A stretch of 64,000 bases of DNA from the NCBI GenBank assembly GCA_019635735.1, contig JAHBYX010000008.1:1-64000 (forward strand), written 5' to 3'. Shown here one piece after another: positions 1 to 9,495 of this stretch (the stretch's first letter is position 1; each line of letters starts with the position of its first letter). Origin of the DNA: Mesorhizobium sp. GTDB lineage: Bacteria; Pseudomonadota; Alphaproteobacteria; Rhizobiales; Rhizobiaceae. The notes under the pieces were generated by a model. The model did not search any database, was not told the origin of the DNA, and saw only the letters and a program-made list of their open reading frames with translations. The position numbers and the translations under genes were made by a program.

Positions 1-367
1 TGCTGGTCATCGGCGTCACGAAATCGAGCGCCGGCCCGGCCAATACGAAAAGGGCGGCAGGGACGATCAGCCAGCCTCCCGCCCGCTCCGCTACCTCCCC
101 GGAGCCCTCGGCGGCGCGGGCTGCCGTAGCCTGGCTTCCCACAAGATCGCGTGGCGAAACGTGTCCCGCGTAGCGGGCTTCGGATTGCGCGATGGCCCGT
201 TCCAGCGAGGACGACGAGCGCGCATACGCCGTTTCGTCGACATTGGCTGGATGGCGTCGCACGGCGGCGCGCAGCTTGTCATAGACGATGTTCCGGATTG
301 CCGGATCGCTGGCGTTCACCCTGGCCAGAAGGTCCGGCAATAGGAATTCTATCTTGCTTTCCGCCAC
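1..367 (-). CDS. Hypothetical membrane protein, C-terminal part outside the window
   Basis: A 122-codon open frame enters from the left edge. I place the start at a GTG (365-367) because a GGGAG Shine-Dalgarno lies 6 nt upstream and the protein begins MAESKIEFL. The first 100 residues are soluble and rich in Ala, Arg and Ser. Residues about 103-120 are hydrophobic (WLIVPAALFVLAGP), so it is probably a membrane protein whose rest is cut off. It follows the CorC-like gene on the same strand after a gap of 80 nt and may be the last gene of the aroK-aroB cluster. I do not recognise a family and assign no function. Confidence 0.6.
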   Translation of the reverse strand, partial: MAESKIEFLLPDLLARVNASDPAIRNIVYDKLRAAVRRHPANVDETAYARSSSSLERAIAQSEARYAGHVSPRDLVGSQATAARAAEGSGEVAERAGGWLIVPAALFVLAGPALDFVTPMTS

Positions 368-447
368 CAACCACTCCCAAGCAGGCGCCGCTCGCCAGAC
401 GAAACGCTACACTCGCGGCGGATGCAAGGCACTGCGCGCCGCGGGCG

Positions 448-1341
448 CTAAACCACCGGCTTGATGCGGATGCGCGCGATGCGGTTCTTGTCGCGCTTCA
501 GCACCACGAAACGCTTGCCGTGAAAGGTGAAGGCCTGCTTCTCCTCCGGGATCGACTGCGTCTCGTGGATGACCAGGCCCGCAATGGTGGTCGCCTCCTC
601 GTCGGGCAGTGTCCAGTCCAGCGCCCGGTTGAGATCGCGGATCGGCACCGTCCCGTCGACGATCACCGATCCGTCGGCCTGCTGGCGCACGCCCTGCATG
701 TCGATGTCGTGCTCGTCGGCGATCTCGCCGACGATCTCCTCGATGATGTCCTCCAGCGTGACGAGGCCTTCGACCTCGCCATACTCGTCGACCACGATCG
801 CGATATGCGCCTTGCGGCGCAGGAAGGCGTTGAGCTGGTCCCGCAGCGAGGTCGTGTCGGGCACGAACCAGGGCTTCGTCGCGACCTTCATGATGTCGAT
901 GCGGGAGAAATCGTGCTGGACCTCGTGCAGCGCCCGCAGCAGGTCCTTGGCATGGATGACGCCGACGATGTTGTCGATCGATCCGCGCCAGACCGGGATC
1001 CGCGTATAGGGGCTCTGCAACACATCGGCCACGACCGTCGCCGGCGGCGCGTCGCCGTCGACCGCGCGGATCGACGTGCGGTGCACCATGATGTCGGAGA
1101 CTTCGAGCTCCGCCAGGTCGAGGAGGCCGCCGACGCGGTCGCGGTCGGCCTTGACTAGATTGCCTTCGCGCCGCAGCGCCTCGAACGTCTTGCGCAGCTC
1201 TTCCTCGGCGCTCCCGTGCGGGACGATCCGCGAGATGGCGAAGCCGAACAGCGCGAGGATCCTGCGGCCGAGAAGTGCCGCGACCGCGACCGCGACGAGC
1301 AGCGTCAGGACGACGACCAGGGGCCAGGGCGCGCCCGTCAT
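448..1341 (-). CDS. CorC/HlyC-type CBS-domain protein lacking the DUF21 membrane domain
   Basis: The protein has 297 residues. After one hydrophobic segment (7-24) come a CBS pair (about 80-135 and 155-205) and a C-terminal CorC_HlyC domain (about 215-295, with [11 protein letters not shown]). Relatives encoded beside aroB in rhizobia are usually near 430 residues and carry a DUF21/CNNM transmembrane domain of roughly 180 residues before the CBS pair. That domain is absent here. The ATG overlaps the aroB stop as ATGA (1338-1341), so translation is coupled and the start is well placed. Full-length CNNM/CorC proteins act in Mg2+/Co2+ efflux; without DUF21 this form cannot be assumed to transport ions and may be regulatory. 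Confidence 0.85.
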   Translation of the reverse strand: MTGAPWPLVVVLTLLVAVAVAALLGRRILALFGFAISRIVPHGSAEEELRKTFEALRREGNLVKADRDRVGGLLDLAELEVSDIMVHRTSIRAVDGDAPPATVVADVLQSPYTRIPVWRGSIDNIVGVIHAKDLLRALHEVQHDFSRIDIMKVATKPWFVPDTTSLRDQLNAFLRRKAHIAIVVDEYGEVEGLVTLEDIIEEIVGEIADEHDIDMQGVRQQADGSVIVDGTVPIRDLNRALDWTLPDEEATTIAGLVIHETQSIPEEKQAFTFHGKRFVVLKRDKNRIARIRIKPVV

Positions 1342-2462
1342 CCGGGATGGTTCTCGCGCAGGAACGCAAGCACTTCCGAGGCGGGCACATCCTTGGCGAT
1401 GAAGGATTGGCCGACGCCGCGGGTCAGGATGAAGGTGAGCGCGCCGCGCGTGACTTTCTTGTCCTGCGAAATGTATTCCAGGAGCCGCTCGGCCCCCGGC
1501 AGATCACCGGGAATATCGGACATGCGCCACGGCAGGCCGACATCGCGCAGGTGACGCTCGACGCGCGCCGCATCGTCGGGGCTGCAAAGGTTCATGCGTG
1601 ACGAAAAACGATGCGCCAGCGCCATGCCGATCGCGACGCCTTCGCCGTGGACCAGCCGTGCGGAATCGTAGGCTGTCGCCGCCTCCAGCGCATGGCCGAA
1701 GGTGTGGCCGAGATTGAGCAGCGCCCGGTCGCCGGTCTCGAACTCGTCGCGCGCGACGACGTCGGCCTTGGCCTGGCAGGACACCGCGATCGCCCTGGTG
1801 CGCGCCGGGCCGCCGGAAAACACCTCGCGCCAGTTGGCTTCCAGCCAAGCGAAGAAGTCCGCGCGGTCGATCAGCCCGTATTTCGCCACCTCGGCGTAGC
1901 CGGCGCGGAATTCGCGTTCGGAGAGCGTGTCAAGCGCGGCCGTGTCGGCGATGACAAGGCGCGGCTGCATGAACACGCCGACGAGGTTCTTGCCGTGGGC
2001 CGTGTTGATGCCGGTCTTGCCGCCGACCGAGGAATCGACCTGGGCGAGCAGCGATGTCGGCACCTGGACGAAGTTCATGCCGCGGCGGACGATGCCGGCG
2101 GCGAACCCGGTGAGATCGCCGATGACCCCGCCTCCAAGGGCGATGACGGCATCGCGGCGCTCCAGCCGGGCAGCGAGGATTCCGTCGACGACCTCCTGCA
2201 GACGCTCGAAACTCTTGGTCTTCTCGCCGGGCGGAAGCGTGATCGCGACCGACCCGATGCCGGCGGAGGCAAGGCTTTCCGTCAGCGCGGGAAGCCAGGC
2301 GGCAGCGACGTTCTCGTCGGTGACGATCGCCGCCCTCACGCCGGGCAGGCGGGCGGCGATCTCGGTGCCGGCGCGGCCGATCAGGTCCTTGCCGATGAGG
2401 ATATGGTAGCTGCGGTCGCCGAGACCGACGGTGACGACTTCGGGAGTGTCGGTTGCGTTCAT
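1338..2462 (-). CDS. aroB: 3-dehydroquinate synthase
   Basis: AroB converts DAHP to 3-dehydroquinate, the second step of the shikimate pathway in the cytoplasm, using bound NAD+ and a divalent metal. The 374 residues match the family length. The NAD-binding glycine-rich motif [11 protein letters not shown] is at 110-120, the substrate/NAD segment with [10 protein letters not shown] at 144-153, and a metal-ligand histidine motif [11 protein letters not shown] at 250-260. The gene overlaps aroK upstream (ATGA at 2459-2462) and the CorC-like gene downstream, giving a tightly coupled aroK-aroB-corC-like operon. This pairing of two pathway steps is normal in alphaproteobacteria. Confidence 0.97.
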   Translation of the reverse strand: MNATDTPEVVTVGLGDRSYHILIGKDLIGRAGTEIAARLPGVRAAIVTDENVAAAWLPALTESLASAGIGSVAITLPPGEKTKSFERLQEVVDGILAARLERRDAVIALGGGVIGDLTGFAAGIVRRGMNFVQVPTSLLAQVDSSVGGKTGINTAHGKNLVGVFMQPRLVIADTAALDTLSEREFRAGYAEVAKYGLIDRADFFAWLEANWREVFSGGPARTRAIAVSCQAKADVVARDEFETGDRALLNLGHTFGHALEAATAYDSARLVHGEGVAIGMALAHRFSSRMNLCSPDDAARVERHLRDVGLPWRMSDIPGDLPGAERLLEYISQDKKVTRGALTFILTRGVGQSFIAKDVPASEVLAFLRENHPG

Positions 2463-3061
2463 GCCGCGCCTTCCTTGCCGATCCCCTCGCGACCGAGCCA
2501 GGCGGAGAGCGCATCGATGACTTCGGCCAGTATCTCCTCGCGCCTGACGTCGCGGGTGGTGACGACGATGTCAGCGAGGCCATAGACCGGATAGCGCTCG
2601 GCCATCAGCCGCTCCATCACCGCGCGCGGGTCGGGCGCCTTGAGCAGCGGCCGGTTGGGCTTCTTGGCCACGCGCGACATCAGCGTATCGAGATCGGCCT
2701 TGAGCCAGATGGAGATGCCGTCATGCGCGATCGCTTCCCTCGTGTGGGCGTTCATGAACGCGCCGCCGCCCGTCGAGACGACCTGCGGACCGTCCTTGAC
2801 CAGCCGGCCGACCACGCGTTCTTCCAGCGCCCGGAACTCCGGCTCGCCATAGCGCTCGAACAGTTCGGGGATGGTCATGCGCGATACCGTCTCGATCTCG
2901 TGGTCGCTGTCGACGAAGTTGAGGCCGAGCGCCTGCGCCAGCTTGCGGCCGATCGCCGTCTTTCCGGCGCCCATCAGCCCGACGAAGACGATCGAACGCC
3001 GGCCGAGCCTGTCCTTCAGCCCGGCATGGGCGGTATCCGCCGCCTCCATCTCTTGAACCAT
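2459..3061 (-). CDS. aroK: Shikimate kinase
   Basis: AroK phosphorylates shikimate with ATP, the fifth step of the chorismate pathway. From the ATG at 3061 the protein has 200 residues. The Walker A motif GLMGAGKT is at 28-35, the acidic shikimate/Mg motif DSDHEIE at 51-57, and STGGGAF follows further on. The frame stays open about 170 nt further upstream, but that segment is unlike the family and there is no convincing ribosome site, so I chose the ATG at 3061; an ATG at 3049 is also possible. It is the first gene of the aroK-aroB operon and diverges from the 49-aa protein and xerD. The shared 158-nt region must carry both promoters. Confidence 0.93.
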   Translation of the reverse strand: MVQEMEAADTAHAGLKDRLGRRSIVFVGLMGAGKTAIGRKLAQALGLNFVDSDHEIETVSRMTIPELFERYGEPEFRALEERVVGRLVKDGPQVVSTGGGAFMNAHTREAIAHDGISIWLKADLDTLMSRVAKKPNRPLLKAPDPRAVMERLMAERYPVYGLADIVVTTRDVRREEILAEVIDALSAWLGREGIGKEGAA

Positions 3062-3219
3062 CGGAAAATCCGGCCAGTCGCCACTATCGGCCGCGTATCG
3101 ACATGAAAAGGCCAATCGCGTCAAGCATGGCACAACGCGGACCGGTGTCTTGAATTGACACGGCCGCCGCCGCATAACCGCGTGGGCGGACGACAGGACA
3201 TGCAAGGCAGATCGGGGCA

Positions 3220-3369
3220 ATGCCGACACTCTTCAGGCTTCTGACGATCGTGGCGGTCATCGTGGGGATCGTCTACGGCACGATGCATGCGCTGGTGTTC
3301 TTCGTGAAGCCGAACAAGGGCGAGATGATCGAGCGCGTCCCCGTCGAACGCCTGATGCGGGACAAGTGA
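3220..3369 (+). CDS. Small single-span membrane protein (49 aa) in front of xerD
   Basis: This short frame reads [17 protein letters not shown] and continues to a charged tail ending VERLMRDK. Residues about 5-28 form one transmembrane helix; the rest is a basic cytosolic or periplasmic tail. It ends 13 nt before the xerD start on the same strand and faces aroK on the other side. The start ATG has only a weak purine stretch (GGGG) upstream. A small membrane protein at this spot occurs in related rhizobia as far as I recall, which together with its clean hydrophobic pattern is why I call it a gene. Its function is unknown. Confidence 0.7.
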   Translation: MPTLFRLLTIVAVIVGIVYGTMHALVFFVKPNKGEMIERVPVERLMRDK

Positions 3370-3382
3370 TGGACATCCGCCG

Positions 3383-4291
3383 ATGAACAGCGCGGCGATG
3401 GTCGAGGCCTTTCTCGAGATGATGAGTGCGGAGCGCGGAGCGGCGGACAACACGCTCGCCTCCTACCGGCGCGACCTCGACGACGCGGGCGAGCATCTGG
3501 GAGGAGAGCCCGGCGGCCTGGCCGGCGCATCGTCGGCGGCGATCCGCGACTATCTCGACGGTATCGCGCAGCGCGGTTTCGCGGCGTCGAGCCAGGCACG
3601 CAAGTTGTCGACGCTGCGCCAGTTCTACAAGTTCCTCTATTCCGAAGGCCTGCGCGCCGACGATCCGTCCGGCCCGGTCGACGCGCCGCGCAAGGCGCGC
3701 CCCCTGCCGAAGGTGCTGAGCGAGGCGGAAACCGGACGCCTGCTCGACCGCGCTTCAGAGGCTGCAAGGAGCGGCGAAACCGCCGCGGTGCGCATGCTGG
3801 CGCTGGTCGAAGTGCTCTATGCGACTGGCCTGCGCGTGTCGGAACTCGTCTCGCTGCCGGTCGGTGTCGCCACGCGCGACGAGCGCTTTTTCGTCATAAG
3901 GGGCAAGGGCAACAAGGACCGCATGGTGCCGCTGTCGCCCAAGGCGCGCGCGGCGATGCGCGACTGGCTCAAGTTGCGCAACGCCGACCCGAAGATGGCG
4001 GAGAGCCCGTTTCTGTTCCCCTCGCATGCCGAGCAGGGCTACCTGCCCCGGCAGGTCTTCGCCCGCGACCTGAAGACGCTCGCGGCAAGTGCGGGCATAT
4101 CAGCCAACCGCGTCTCGCCGCACGTGATACGCCATGCCTTCGCCAGCCATCTCCTTCAGAACGGCGCCGACCTCAGGGCCGTGCAGGAACTGCTGGGCCA
4201 TTCGGACATATCCACGACGCAAATCTATACCCATGTGCTCGAGGAAAGGCTCGTGCGGCTGGTGCACGACCACCACCCGCTTGCCGATTAG
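3383..4291 (+). CDS. xerD: Site-specific tyrosine recombinase XerD
   Basis: XerD with XerC resolves chromosome dimers at dif near the division septum. The 302 residues have the SAM-like core-binding N-domain (about 5-95) and the catalytic domain with the full set of active-site residues: R151 (ATGLRVSEL), K174, H247 and R250 (HVIRHAF), H273 (LLGHSDI) and nucleophile Y282 (TQIYTHV). Length and the aroK/accA neighbourhood are those of the housekeeping enzyme, not of a phage or island integrase. The ribosome site is weak, but the ATG at 3383 gives the normal N-terminus. It is probably cotranscribed with the 49-aa membrane protein upstream. Confidence 0.95.
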   Translation: MNSAAMVEAFLEMMSAERGAADNTLASYRRDLDDAGEHLGGEPGGLAGASSAAIRDYLDGIAQRGFAASSQARKLSTLRQFYKFLYSEGLRADDPSGPVDAPRKARPLPKVLSEAETGRLLDRASEAARSGETAAVRMLALVEVLYATGLRVSELVSLPVGVATRDERFFVIRGKGNKDRMVPLSPKARAAMRDWLKLRNADPKMAESPFLFPSHAEQGYLPRQVFARDLKTLAASAGISANRVSPHVIRHAFASHLLQNGADLRAVQELLGHSDISTTQIYTHVLEERLVRLVHDHHPLAD

Positions 4292-4395
4292 GATGCGTGA
4301 CGGTATGTGGAGGCTCGATTTCGCGTGCCGCAGATCCCAATTGAGGGCGATGCGCCGCCCATCCCACCTGTTTCCGGCGTCTGGTTCGCGAACGC

Positions 4396-5343
4396 ATGTT
4401 TAACTACCTGGATTTCGAAAAGCAGCTGGCGGACATCGACGCCAAGATCGCCGAGCTGAGGAAGCTGTCGGCCGACGGCAGCGTCGACTTCACCGACGAG
4501 ATCGCAAGACTGGAGAAGCGGTCGCAGGACCAGCTGCGCGATCTCTACAAGGCGCTGACGCCCTGGCAGAAGGCGCAGGTCGCCCGCCATCCCGACCGTC
4601 CGCACTGCCTCGACTACGTGCGGGAACTGTTCACGGATTTCACGCCGCTCGCCGGCGACAGGAGCTTCGGCGACGACCATGCCATCGTCGGCGGCTTCGC
4701 GCGCTTCCGCGGCGAGCCGGTGGCGATCCTCGGCCAGGAGAAGGGCGCCGACACCAAGTCGCGGCTCAAGCACAATTTCGGCATGGCCCGGCCAGAGGGC
4801 TACCGCAAGGCCGTGCGCATCATGGAACTCGCCGACCGGTTCAAGGTGCCGCTGGTGACGCTGGTCGACACCGCCGGCGCCTATCCCGGCATCGGCGCCG
4901 AGGAGCGCGGCCAGGCCGAGGCGATCGCGCGCTCGACCGCCGCCTGCCTCAATCTGCGCAGTCCGAGCGTCTCCGTCATCATCGGCGAAGGCGGTTCGGG
5001 CGGGGCGATCGCGATCGCCACCGCCAACCGCGTCTTTATGCTCGAGCATTCGATCTACTCGGTCATCTCGCCGGAAGGTGCGGCCTCGATCCTGTGGCAC
5101 GATTCGACCAGGGCGAAGGATGCCGCCACCAACATGAAGATCACCGCCCAGGACCTGCTGGACATGAAGGTGATCGACGGGATCATCGCCGAACCGCTCG
5201 GCGGCGCGCATCGGGCTCCCGAGACGGTGATCGCCGCGACCGGCGACCGGATCGAGACCGCGCTCACCGAACTGCGGCAATCCAACGCGGATTGCCGCGA
5301 GCAGCGCCGGGAGAAGTTCCTGGCGATCGGCCGCAGCCTCTAA
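4396..5343 (+). CDS. accA: Acetyl-CoA carboxylase carboxyltransferase subunit alpha
   Basis: AccA, with AccD, moves the carboxyl group from biotin-BCCP to acetyl-CoA to make malonyl-CoA, the first step of fatty-acid synthesis. The 315-residue length is typical. The N-terminal helical region (1-40) is followed by the crotonase-like carboxyltransferase core, with the acyl-CoA motif [17 protein letters not shown] at about 156-172 and the glycine-rich oxyanion segment [11 protein letters not shown] at 196-206. The gene stands 104 nt behind xerD, the usual rhizobial arrangement, and is followed by about 140 nt before the transpeptidase gene. I see no clear terminator after it. Confidence 0.97.
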   Translation: MFNYLDFEKQLADIDAKIAELRKLSADGSVDFTDEIARLEKRSQDQLRDLYKALTPWQKAQVARHPDRPHCLDYVRELFTDFTPLAGDRSFGDDHAIVGGFARFRGEPVAILGQEKGADTKSRLKHNFGMARPEGYRKAVRIMELADRFKVPLVTLVDTAGAYPGIGAEERGQAEAIARSTAACLNLRSPSVSVIIGEGGSGGAIAIATANRVFMLEHSIYSVISPEGAASILWHDSTRAKDAATNMKITAQDLLDMKVIDGIIAEPLGGAHRAPETVIAATGDRIETALTELRQSNADCREQRREKFLAIGRSL

Positions 5344-5484
5344 TCCCGCGTTTCGCCACAAATTCGCCGCCGGGTTGCGATGAATGAACTCTGCGTGACT
5401 TGAGGGTCCAGGGGACACGTAGAACTTGCGGTAATGAATTCTCAAGGTTAACCCGACTACCGTCGGGGTGATCCGAGGAGCGAT

Positions 5485-6798
5485 ATGCGCGAGAGCCGGT
5501 CGTCGTCGGGGACGTTCAGCAGGACGAGAGATAAGCGCCCAGTGATGAGTTCAAGCCTTTTTCGCGCCGGTGTGCTGGTGGCCTTGCTCGCAGCTGCGGG
5601 CTGCAACGCTTCGCTCGAGGAGATCGCGCCGAAATCCGAGCGCGCCCTGTCGTCCAAGATGACGGAACTCGTCGTTGCCAAGGGCATGCAGAAGACCTCG
5701 CCGATCATGCTGCGGGTGTTCAAGGAGGAGAACGTCCTCGAAGTCTGGAAGCAGAAGTCGAACGGCCGCTACGATCTCGTCACCAGCTACAACATCTGCA
5801 AATGGTCGGGGAAGCTCGGGCCGAAGTTCACCGAGGGCGACCGCCAGGCGCCGGAGGGCTTCTATTCGGTCACCCCGGCGCAGATGAATCCGAACTCGAA
5901 CTACTATCTCGCCTTCAACACCGGCTATCCGAACGCCTATGACCGGGCGCACGGCCGCACCGGCTCGCACCTGATGGTGCACGGCGCATGCTCGTCGTCG
6001 GGCTGCTATTCGCTGACCGACGCCCAGATCCAGGAGGTCTATGCCTTCGCCCGCGACGCCTTCGCCGGCGGCCAGCAGGCCTTCCAGTTCCAGGCGTTCC
6101 CCTTCCGCATGACGGCGGCCAACATGGCCCGCTACAAGGACGACCCGAACTTCGAATTCTGGAAGATGCTGAAGGAAGGCTACGACCACTTCGAAATCAC
6201 GAAGATGCCGCCGAAGGTCGACGTCTGCGAGAAGCGCTACGTCTTCAACCGCTTCCCCGAGGGAGAGGCGTCTTTCGCCTCGACCGCCGCCTGCCCGCCG
6301 GCGACCATGCCCGACACGCTCGCCACGGCCTACCAATCGCACCAGTCCAAGGAGACCGAGGCGTTCTCGGCGGCGCTGGGCAAGGCCTCGCCGCCGCCGA
6401 AGGCGTCGATCCTCGGCATCAAGGAGGCGAGCCTCGTCGCCGACTGGAGCAAGAAACGCTCGCGCGGCGAGCGCGTGCCGCTCGAGCCGCCGTCCATGCA
6501 GAAGGACGGCCGCGTGGTGGCATCTCCGACGATGGGCCGCATCGATTCGCCGCTAGGCCGCAAGATGGCCGCGCTGGAAGCCGCGGAGGCCGCCAAGAAG
6601 CGCGCCGCCGAGGAAAAGAAGCGCGCCGCCGAACGCGCCAAGGCGGAGGCCGAGGCCAAGCGTATCGCCCTGGAAGAGGCCAAGAAGGCGCCGAAGCCGG
6701 AAGAACAGGCCGACGCAAAGGTCGAGCAGGCCGCGGCCGAGCCCGCGATCACCGTCACGGCGGTGCGCAAGCGCATCCGGAACCTGTTCGGCGGCTGA
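5485..6798 (+). CDS. L,D-transpeptidase (YkuD family) lipoprotein
   Basis: Predicted periplasmic L,D-transpeptidase that makes 3-3 peptidoglycan cross-links or attaches proteins to it. With the ATG at 5485 (AGGAG, 4 nt upstream) the protein has 437 residues and a lipobox LAAAGC ending at C40; an in-frame ATG at 5545 would give a more usual short n-region but has no ribosome site. The YkuD catalytic motif MVHGACSSSGCYS is at 164-176, with H166 and catalytic C174. The last 90 residues are a Lys/Ala/Glu-rich coiled coil that could span the envelope. Its stop overlaps the next start (TGATG at 6796-6800), so the TusA-like protein is translationally coupled. Confidence 0.88.
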   Translation: MRESRSSSGTFSRTRDKRPVMSSSLFRAGVLVALLAAAGCNASLEEIAPKSERALSSKMTELVVAKGMQKTSPIMLRVFKEENVLEVWKQKSNGRYDLVTSYNICKWSGKLGPKFTEGDRQAPEGFYSVTPAQMNPNSNYYLAFNTGYPNAYDRAHGRTGSHLMVHGACSSSGCYSLTDAQIQEVYAFARDAFAGGQQAFQFQAFPFRMTAANMARYKDDPNFEFWKMLKEGYDHFEITKMPPKVDVCEKRYVFNRFPEGEASFASTAACPPATMPDTLATAYQSHQSKETEAFSAALGKASPPPKASILGIKEASLVADWSKKRSRGERVPLEPPSMQKDGRVVASPTMGRIDSPLGRKMAALEAAEAAKKRAAEEKKRAAERAKAEAEAKRIALEEAKKAPKPEEQADAKVEQAAAEPAITVTAVRKRIRNLFGG

Positions 6799-7049
6799 TG
6801 AGCCGGCCGATTGCCGTATACGATCTGAGGGGGCTGAATTGCCCCCTGCCCGTGCTCAAGGCGCGCAAGCGGCTGGCGAAGATGCGTCCCGGCGCGCGCA
6901 TCTGGCTGGAGACGACGGACCCGCTGGCGGCGATCGACATCCCCGCCTTCTGCTCCGAAACCGGTCACGTATTGGTGGAAACCCAGCCGGCGGAGTTCGG
7001 GCACCGGTTTCTGGTCAGCCGGCGGCCGGCCCGTTCCGTCAGCCCCTGA
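6798..7049 (+). CDS. TusA/SirA-like sulfur carrier protein
   Basis: An 83-residue protein of the TusA (SirA/YeeD) fold, small cytoplasmic proteins that carry persulfide sulfur on a cysteine. The family signature [15 protein letters not shown] is at 10-24, with C15 as the sulfur-carrying cysteine. It starts inside the stop codon of the transpeptidase gene, so the two are coupled. The 3' end overlaps the 3' end of the convergent CobW-type gene by 11 nt (7039-7049). Whether it feeds tRNA thiolation or another sulfur pathway cannot be read from the sequence. Confidence 0.85.
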   Translation: MSRPIAVYDLRGLNCPLPVLKARKRLAKMRPGARIWLETTDPLAAIDIPAFCSETGHVLVETQPAEFGHRFLVSRRPARSVSP

Positions 7050-8148
7050 ATCCGGCGATCGCCAGCGGATTGTCCTCGATCGCCGCGCGGTCCGGAACGC
7101 CGACACCGACCTGTCCGGTGATCGCCGCAAACAGCCGCCGCACGTAGTCTTCCGGCAGGCCGTCGCCGATGACGACGAGGCGCACCCCGCGCGGCCCCGG
7201 CGGCCATGACGGCAGCCGCGCCGGCGGATGCAGCATCGACTGGACGCCGTGGATGACCAGCGGCCGCGACGGATCCTCGGCGAGCTCGATGACACCCTTC
7301 ATCCGCAGCAGGCGCTCGCCCTGCGTCGAGCGCAGCAGATCGAGGAAGGTCTCGATCGCGGAATAGGGCACCGGCCGGTCGTCGACCAGCGAGAAGCTGC
7401 GGATCCGGTCGTGCCGGTGATGATCGTGGTCATGATGATCATGATCATCATGATGACCGTGATCGTCATGGTGGTGCTCGGCCTGGTGGATCGCCTCGTC
7501 GCGCAGCCAGCGGCCGACATCGGCGGTCTTCGTGGCGGGATCGTAGAGGCCGCAGTCGAACAGGTCCGCGACGCTCGCGGTCGCCGACGACGGAACGATC
7601 GGCGCCCCGGGATTGAGGCGCCTGATGGTCGCGACGAGGTCCGGCGACGCCGCGGCGATATCGGTCTTGGTGAGGACGATCCGGTCGGCCACCGCGATCT
7701 GTCGGGCGGCCTCGGCATGGCGGTCGATCGTGGTGAGGCCGTTGATCGAATCGACCGTCGCGATCACGCCGTCCAGCCGGAACGCCTGCATCAGCGCCGG
7801 ATGCGCCATCAGCGACAAGAGCACCGGAACCGGATCGGCGAGCCCTGTCGTTTCGATGATCACCCGCTTGAGCGAGGGCGTTCGCCCCGTCTGGATGCTG
7901 TCGACGATGCCGGCCAGCGTGTCGACCAGATCGCCGCGAACCGTGCAGCAGATGCAGCCGCCCGAAAGCTCGATCACGCCGTCGCTGGAGCTCTCGACCA
8001 GAAGGTGGTCGATCGCCACCTCGCCGAATTCGTTGACGACGACGGCGGTGTCGGTGAGCGACGGATCCTTGAGGAGACGGTTGAGCAGGGTCGTCTTGCC
8101 GGATCCGAGGAAACCGGTGAGCACCGAAACGGGGAGCGGCAGGTTCAT
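7039..8148 (-). CDS. CobW/ZNG-type metal chaperone GTPase (COG0523)
   Basis: G3E-family GTPase of the COG0523 group, which insert or deliver Zn2+, Co2+ or related metals. The 369 residues show Walker [10 protein letters not shown] at 12-20, the metal-binding CXCC motif GGCICC with C65, C67 and C68, the G4 motif TKTD at 160-163, and a striking His/Asp run at 221-247 (about 17 histidines) before the C-terminal CobW_C domain. The His-rich loop is typical of metal-storing members. It lies 6 nt behind the D,D-carboxypeptidase gene on the same strand, although the cobS/cobT genes are elsewhere in the window. I saw no Zur-like site. Zinc rather than cobalt is my guess; the sequence does not settle it. 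Confidence 0.9.
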   Translation of the reverse strand: MNLPLPVSVLTGFLGSGKTTLLNRLLKDPSLTDTAVVVNEFGEVAIDHLLVESSSDGVIELSGGCICCTVRGDLVDTLAGIVDSIQTGRTPSLKRVIIETTGLADPVPVLLSLMAHPALMQAFRLDGVIATVDSINGLTTIDRHAEAARQIAVADRIVLTKTDIAAASPDLVATIRRLNPGAPIVPSSATASVADLFDCGLYDPATKTADVGRWLRDEAIHQAEHHHDDHGHHDDHDHHDHDHHRHDRIRSFSLVDDRPVPYSAIETFLDLLRSTQGERLLRMKGVIELAEDPSRPLVIHGVQSMLHPPARLPSWPPGPRGVRLVVIGDGLPEDYVRRLFAAITGQVGVGVPDRAAIEDNPLAIAGFRG

Positions 8149-8154
8149 CCGCGG

Positions 8155-9306
8155 CTACTGCGTCACGCCGTCGGAGGGTGCCTTGGCGCTCGCCTCGACG
8201 GGCGGCGTATAGTCGGGGCGCGGCAGCGGCACCGGAATGTTGCCGATCATCGCCGGGCGCTCGACTTCAGGCATGAAGGGCGAGGCCGGACCGGTCGCGT
8301 TGCCGATCAGGATGGGCGTCACGCGCGGCGTCGGCAGTTCGCCGCCGGTCAGATGAGCCGATCGGAACACCAGCCGCCCCTTCTCGTCCAGCGCCTCGCG
8401 ACGCTCCTTGGCGGCCGTCTTGGTGCAGACCGTCTCGCGCATGTTGACGGGCGGGGCGGCCTCCTCGGCGGCTGCGGCCTTGACCTCCCAGAGCTTGGGG
8501 CCCTGGGCGGGAGGCAGCGAGAAGCCCCTGGCGAGCAGATCCGCCGCCTTGTCGGCGCGGGTGGCGACCGAGGTCGCGCCGATCACCACGGCCAGCATGG
8601 TGCGTCCGTCGCGGGTCGCGGAGGCGACGAGATTGTAGCCGGCCGGGCAGGTGTAGCCGGTCTTCATGCCGTCCGCTCCGGTGAAGCGGCCGATCAGCGT
8701 ATTGTGATTCTCGATCACGTCCTTGCCCGAGCCCAGCGCCTCGATGCTGAAATAGGAGGCGTATTGCGGGAACTGCGCGCGCAGGGCGAGCGCAAGCACG
8801 GCGAGGTCGTGGGCGGTCGTATATTGTCGGTCATCATGCAGGCCGTGCGGATTGACGAAGTTCGAATTCGTCATGCCGAGCCGCTTGGCCTCGCTGTTCA
8901 TGCGTGCGGCGAAAGCCTCCTGCGAACCGCCGAGGCTTTCGGCGATGGCCGTGGCGACGTCGTTGGCGGACTTGACCATGATGATCTTGAGCGCGGCGTC
9001 GAGCGTCAGCACGGTGCCGGCGGGATAGCCCATCTTGCTGGGCGGCTCGTTCGTCGCCTTGGCGCTGATTCGCACCGGCGATTCGAGGGTCACCTCGCCC
9101 TGCTGGACCGCCCGGAAGGCGACATAGGCGGTCATGAGCTTGGTCAGCGATGCGGGAAACCAGCGCTGGAATGCCTGCTCGCTGTCGAGGACAGCGCCAG
9201 TGTTCGCGTCGACCAGCATCGATGGAGCCGCGCCGGCCGACAGCGCCGAGGCGAACAGGATCGACGCGGCCGCCGCTGCCCTGAGGAATCCGGTCGGTCT
9301 GATCAT
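8155..9306 (-). CDS. D-alanyl-D-alanine carboxypeptidase (PBP5/DacF type)
   Basis: Serine D,D-carboxypeptidase (peptidase S11) that trims the terminal D-Ala from peptidoglycan stem peptides in the periplasm. From the ATG at 9306 the 383 residues begin with a Sec signal peptide (about 1-27, ending SAGAA). The three active-site motifs are SLTK (53-56), SAN (113-115) and KTG (215-217). The frame is open 11 codons further upstream, but the ATG fits the signal peptide better. It is followed after 6 nt by the CobW-type gene and diverges from the M20 amidohydrolase across about 190 nt. Confidence 0.93.
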   Translation of the reverse strand: MIRPTGFLRAAAAASILFASALSAGAAPSMLVDANTGAVLDSEQAFQRWFPASLTKLMTAYVAFRAVQQGEVTLESPVRISAKATNEPPSKMGYPAGTVLTLDAALKIIMVKSANDVATAIAESLGGSQEAFAARMNSEAKRLGMTNSNFVNPHGLHDDRQYTTAHDLAVLALALRAQFPQYASYFSIEALGSGKDVIENHNTLIGRFTGADGMKTGYTCPAGYNLVASATRDGRTMLAVVIGATSVATRADKAADLLARGFSLPPAQGPKLWEVKAAAAEEAAPPVNMRETVCTKTAAKERREALDEKGRLVFRSAHLTGGELPTPRVTPILIGNATGPASPFMPEVERPAMIGNIPVPLPRPDYTPPVEASAKAPSDGVTQ

Positions 9307-9495
9307 TCTGTCGAACTCGCCCCTTGCAGGTTCGGACACGCTGTCCTTAAGGTCCGGAGGGCTGAACGAAGCGCCGCCCGATAAGGTTGCGGACTATTTA
9401 GCCTATGTGACGTCAAAATGGCAAAGGACCATCTGGGCCCAGCAAAGCCAAGCGCTTGCACCAGAATCCGAACCGCCGCGGAGAACACCCCGACA

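Noticed and set aside
3383..4291. Island integrase, because it is a tyrosine recombinase
   Set aside because: Length, catalytic residues and the aroK/accA neighbours are those of housekeeping XerD.
7411..7480. Short tandem repeats resembling a CRISPR-like or microsatellite array
   Set aside because: The catgat/catcat runs simply code for the His/Asp-rich stretch of the CobW-type protein.
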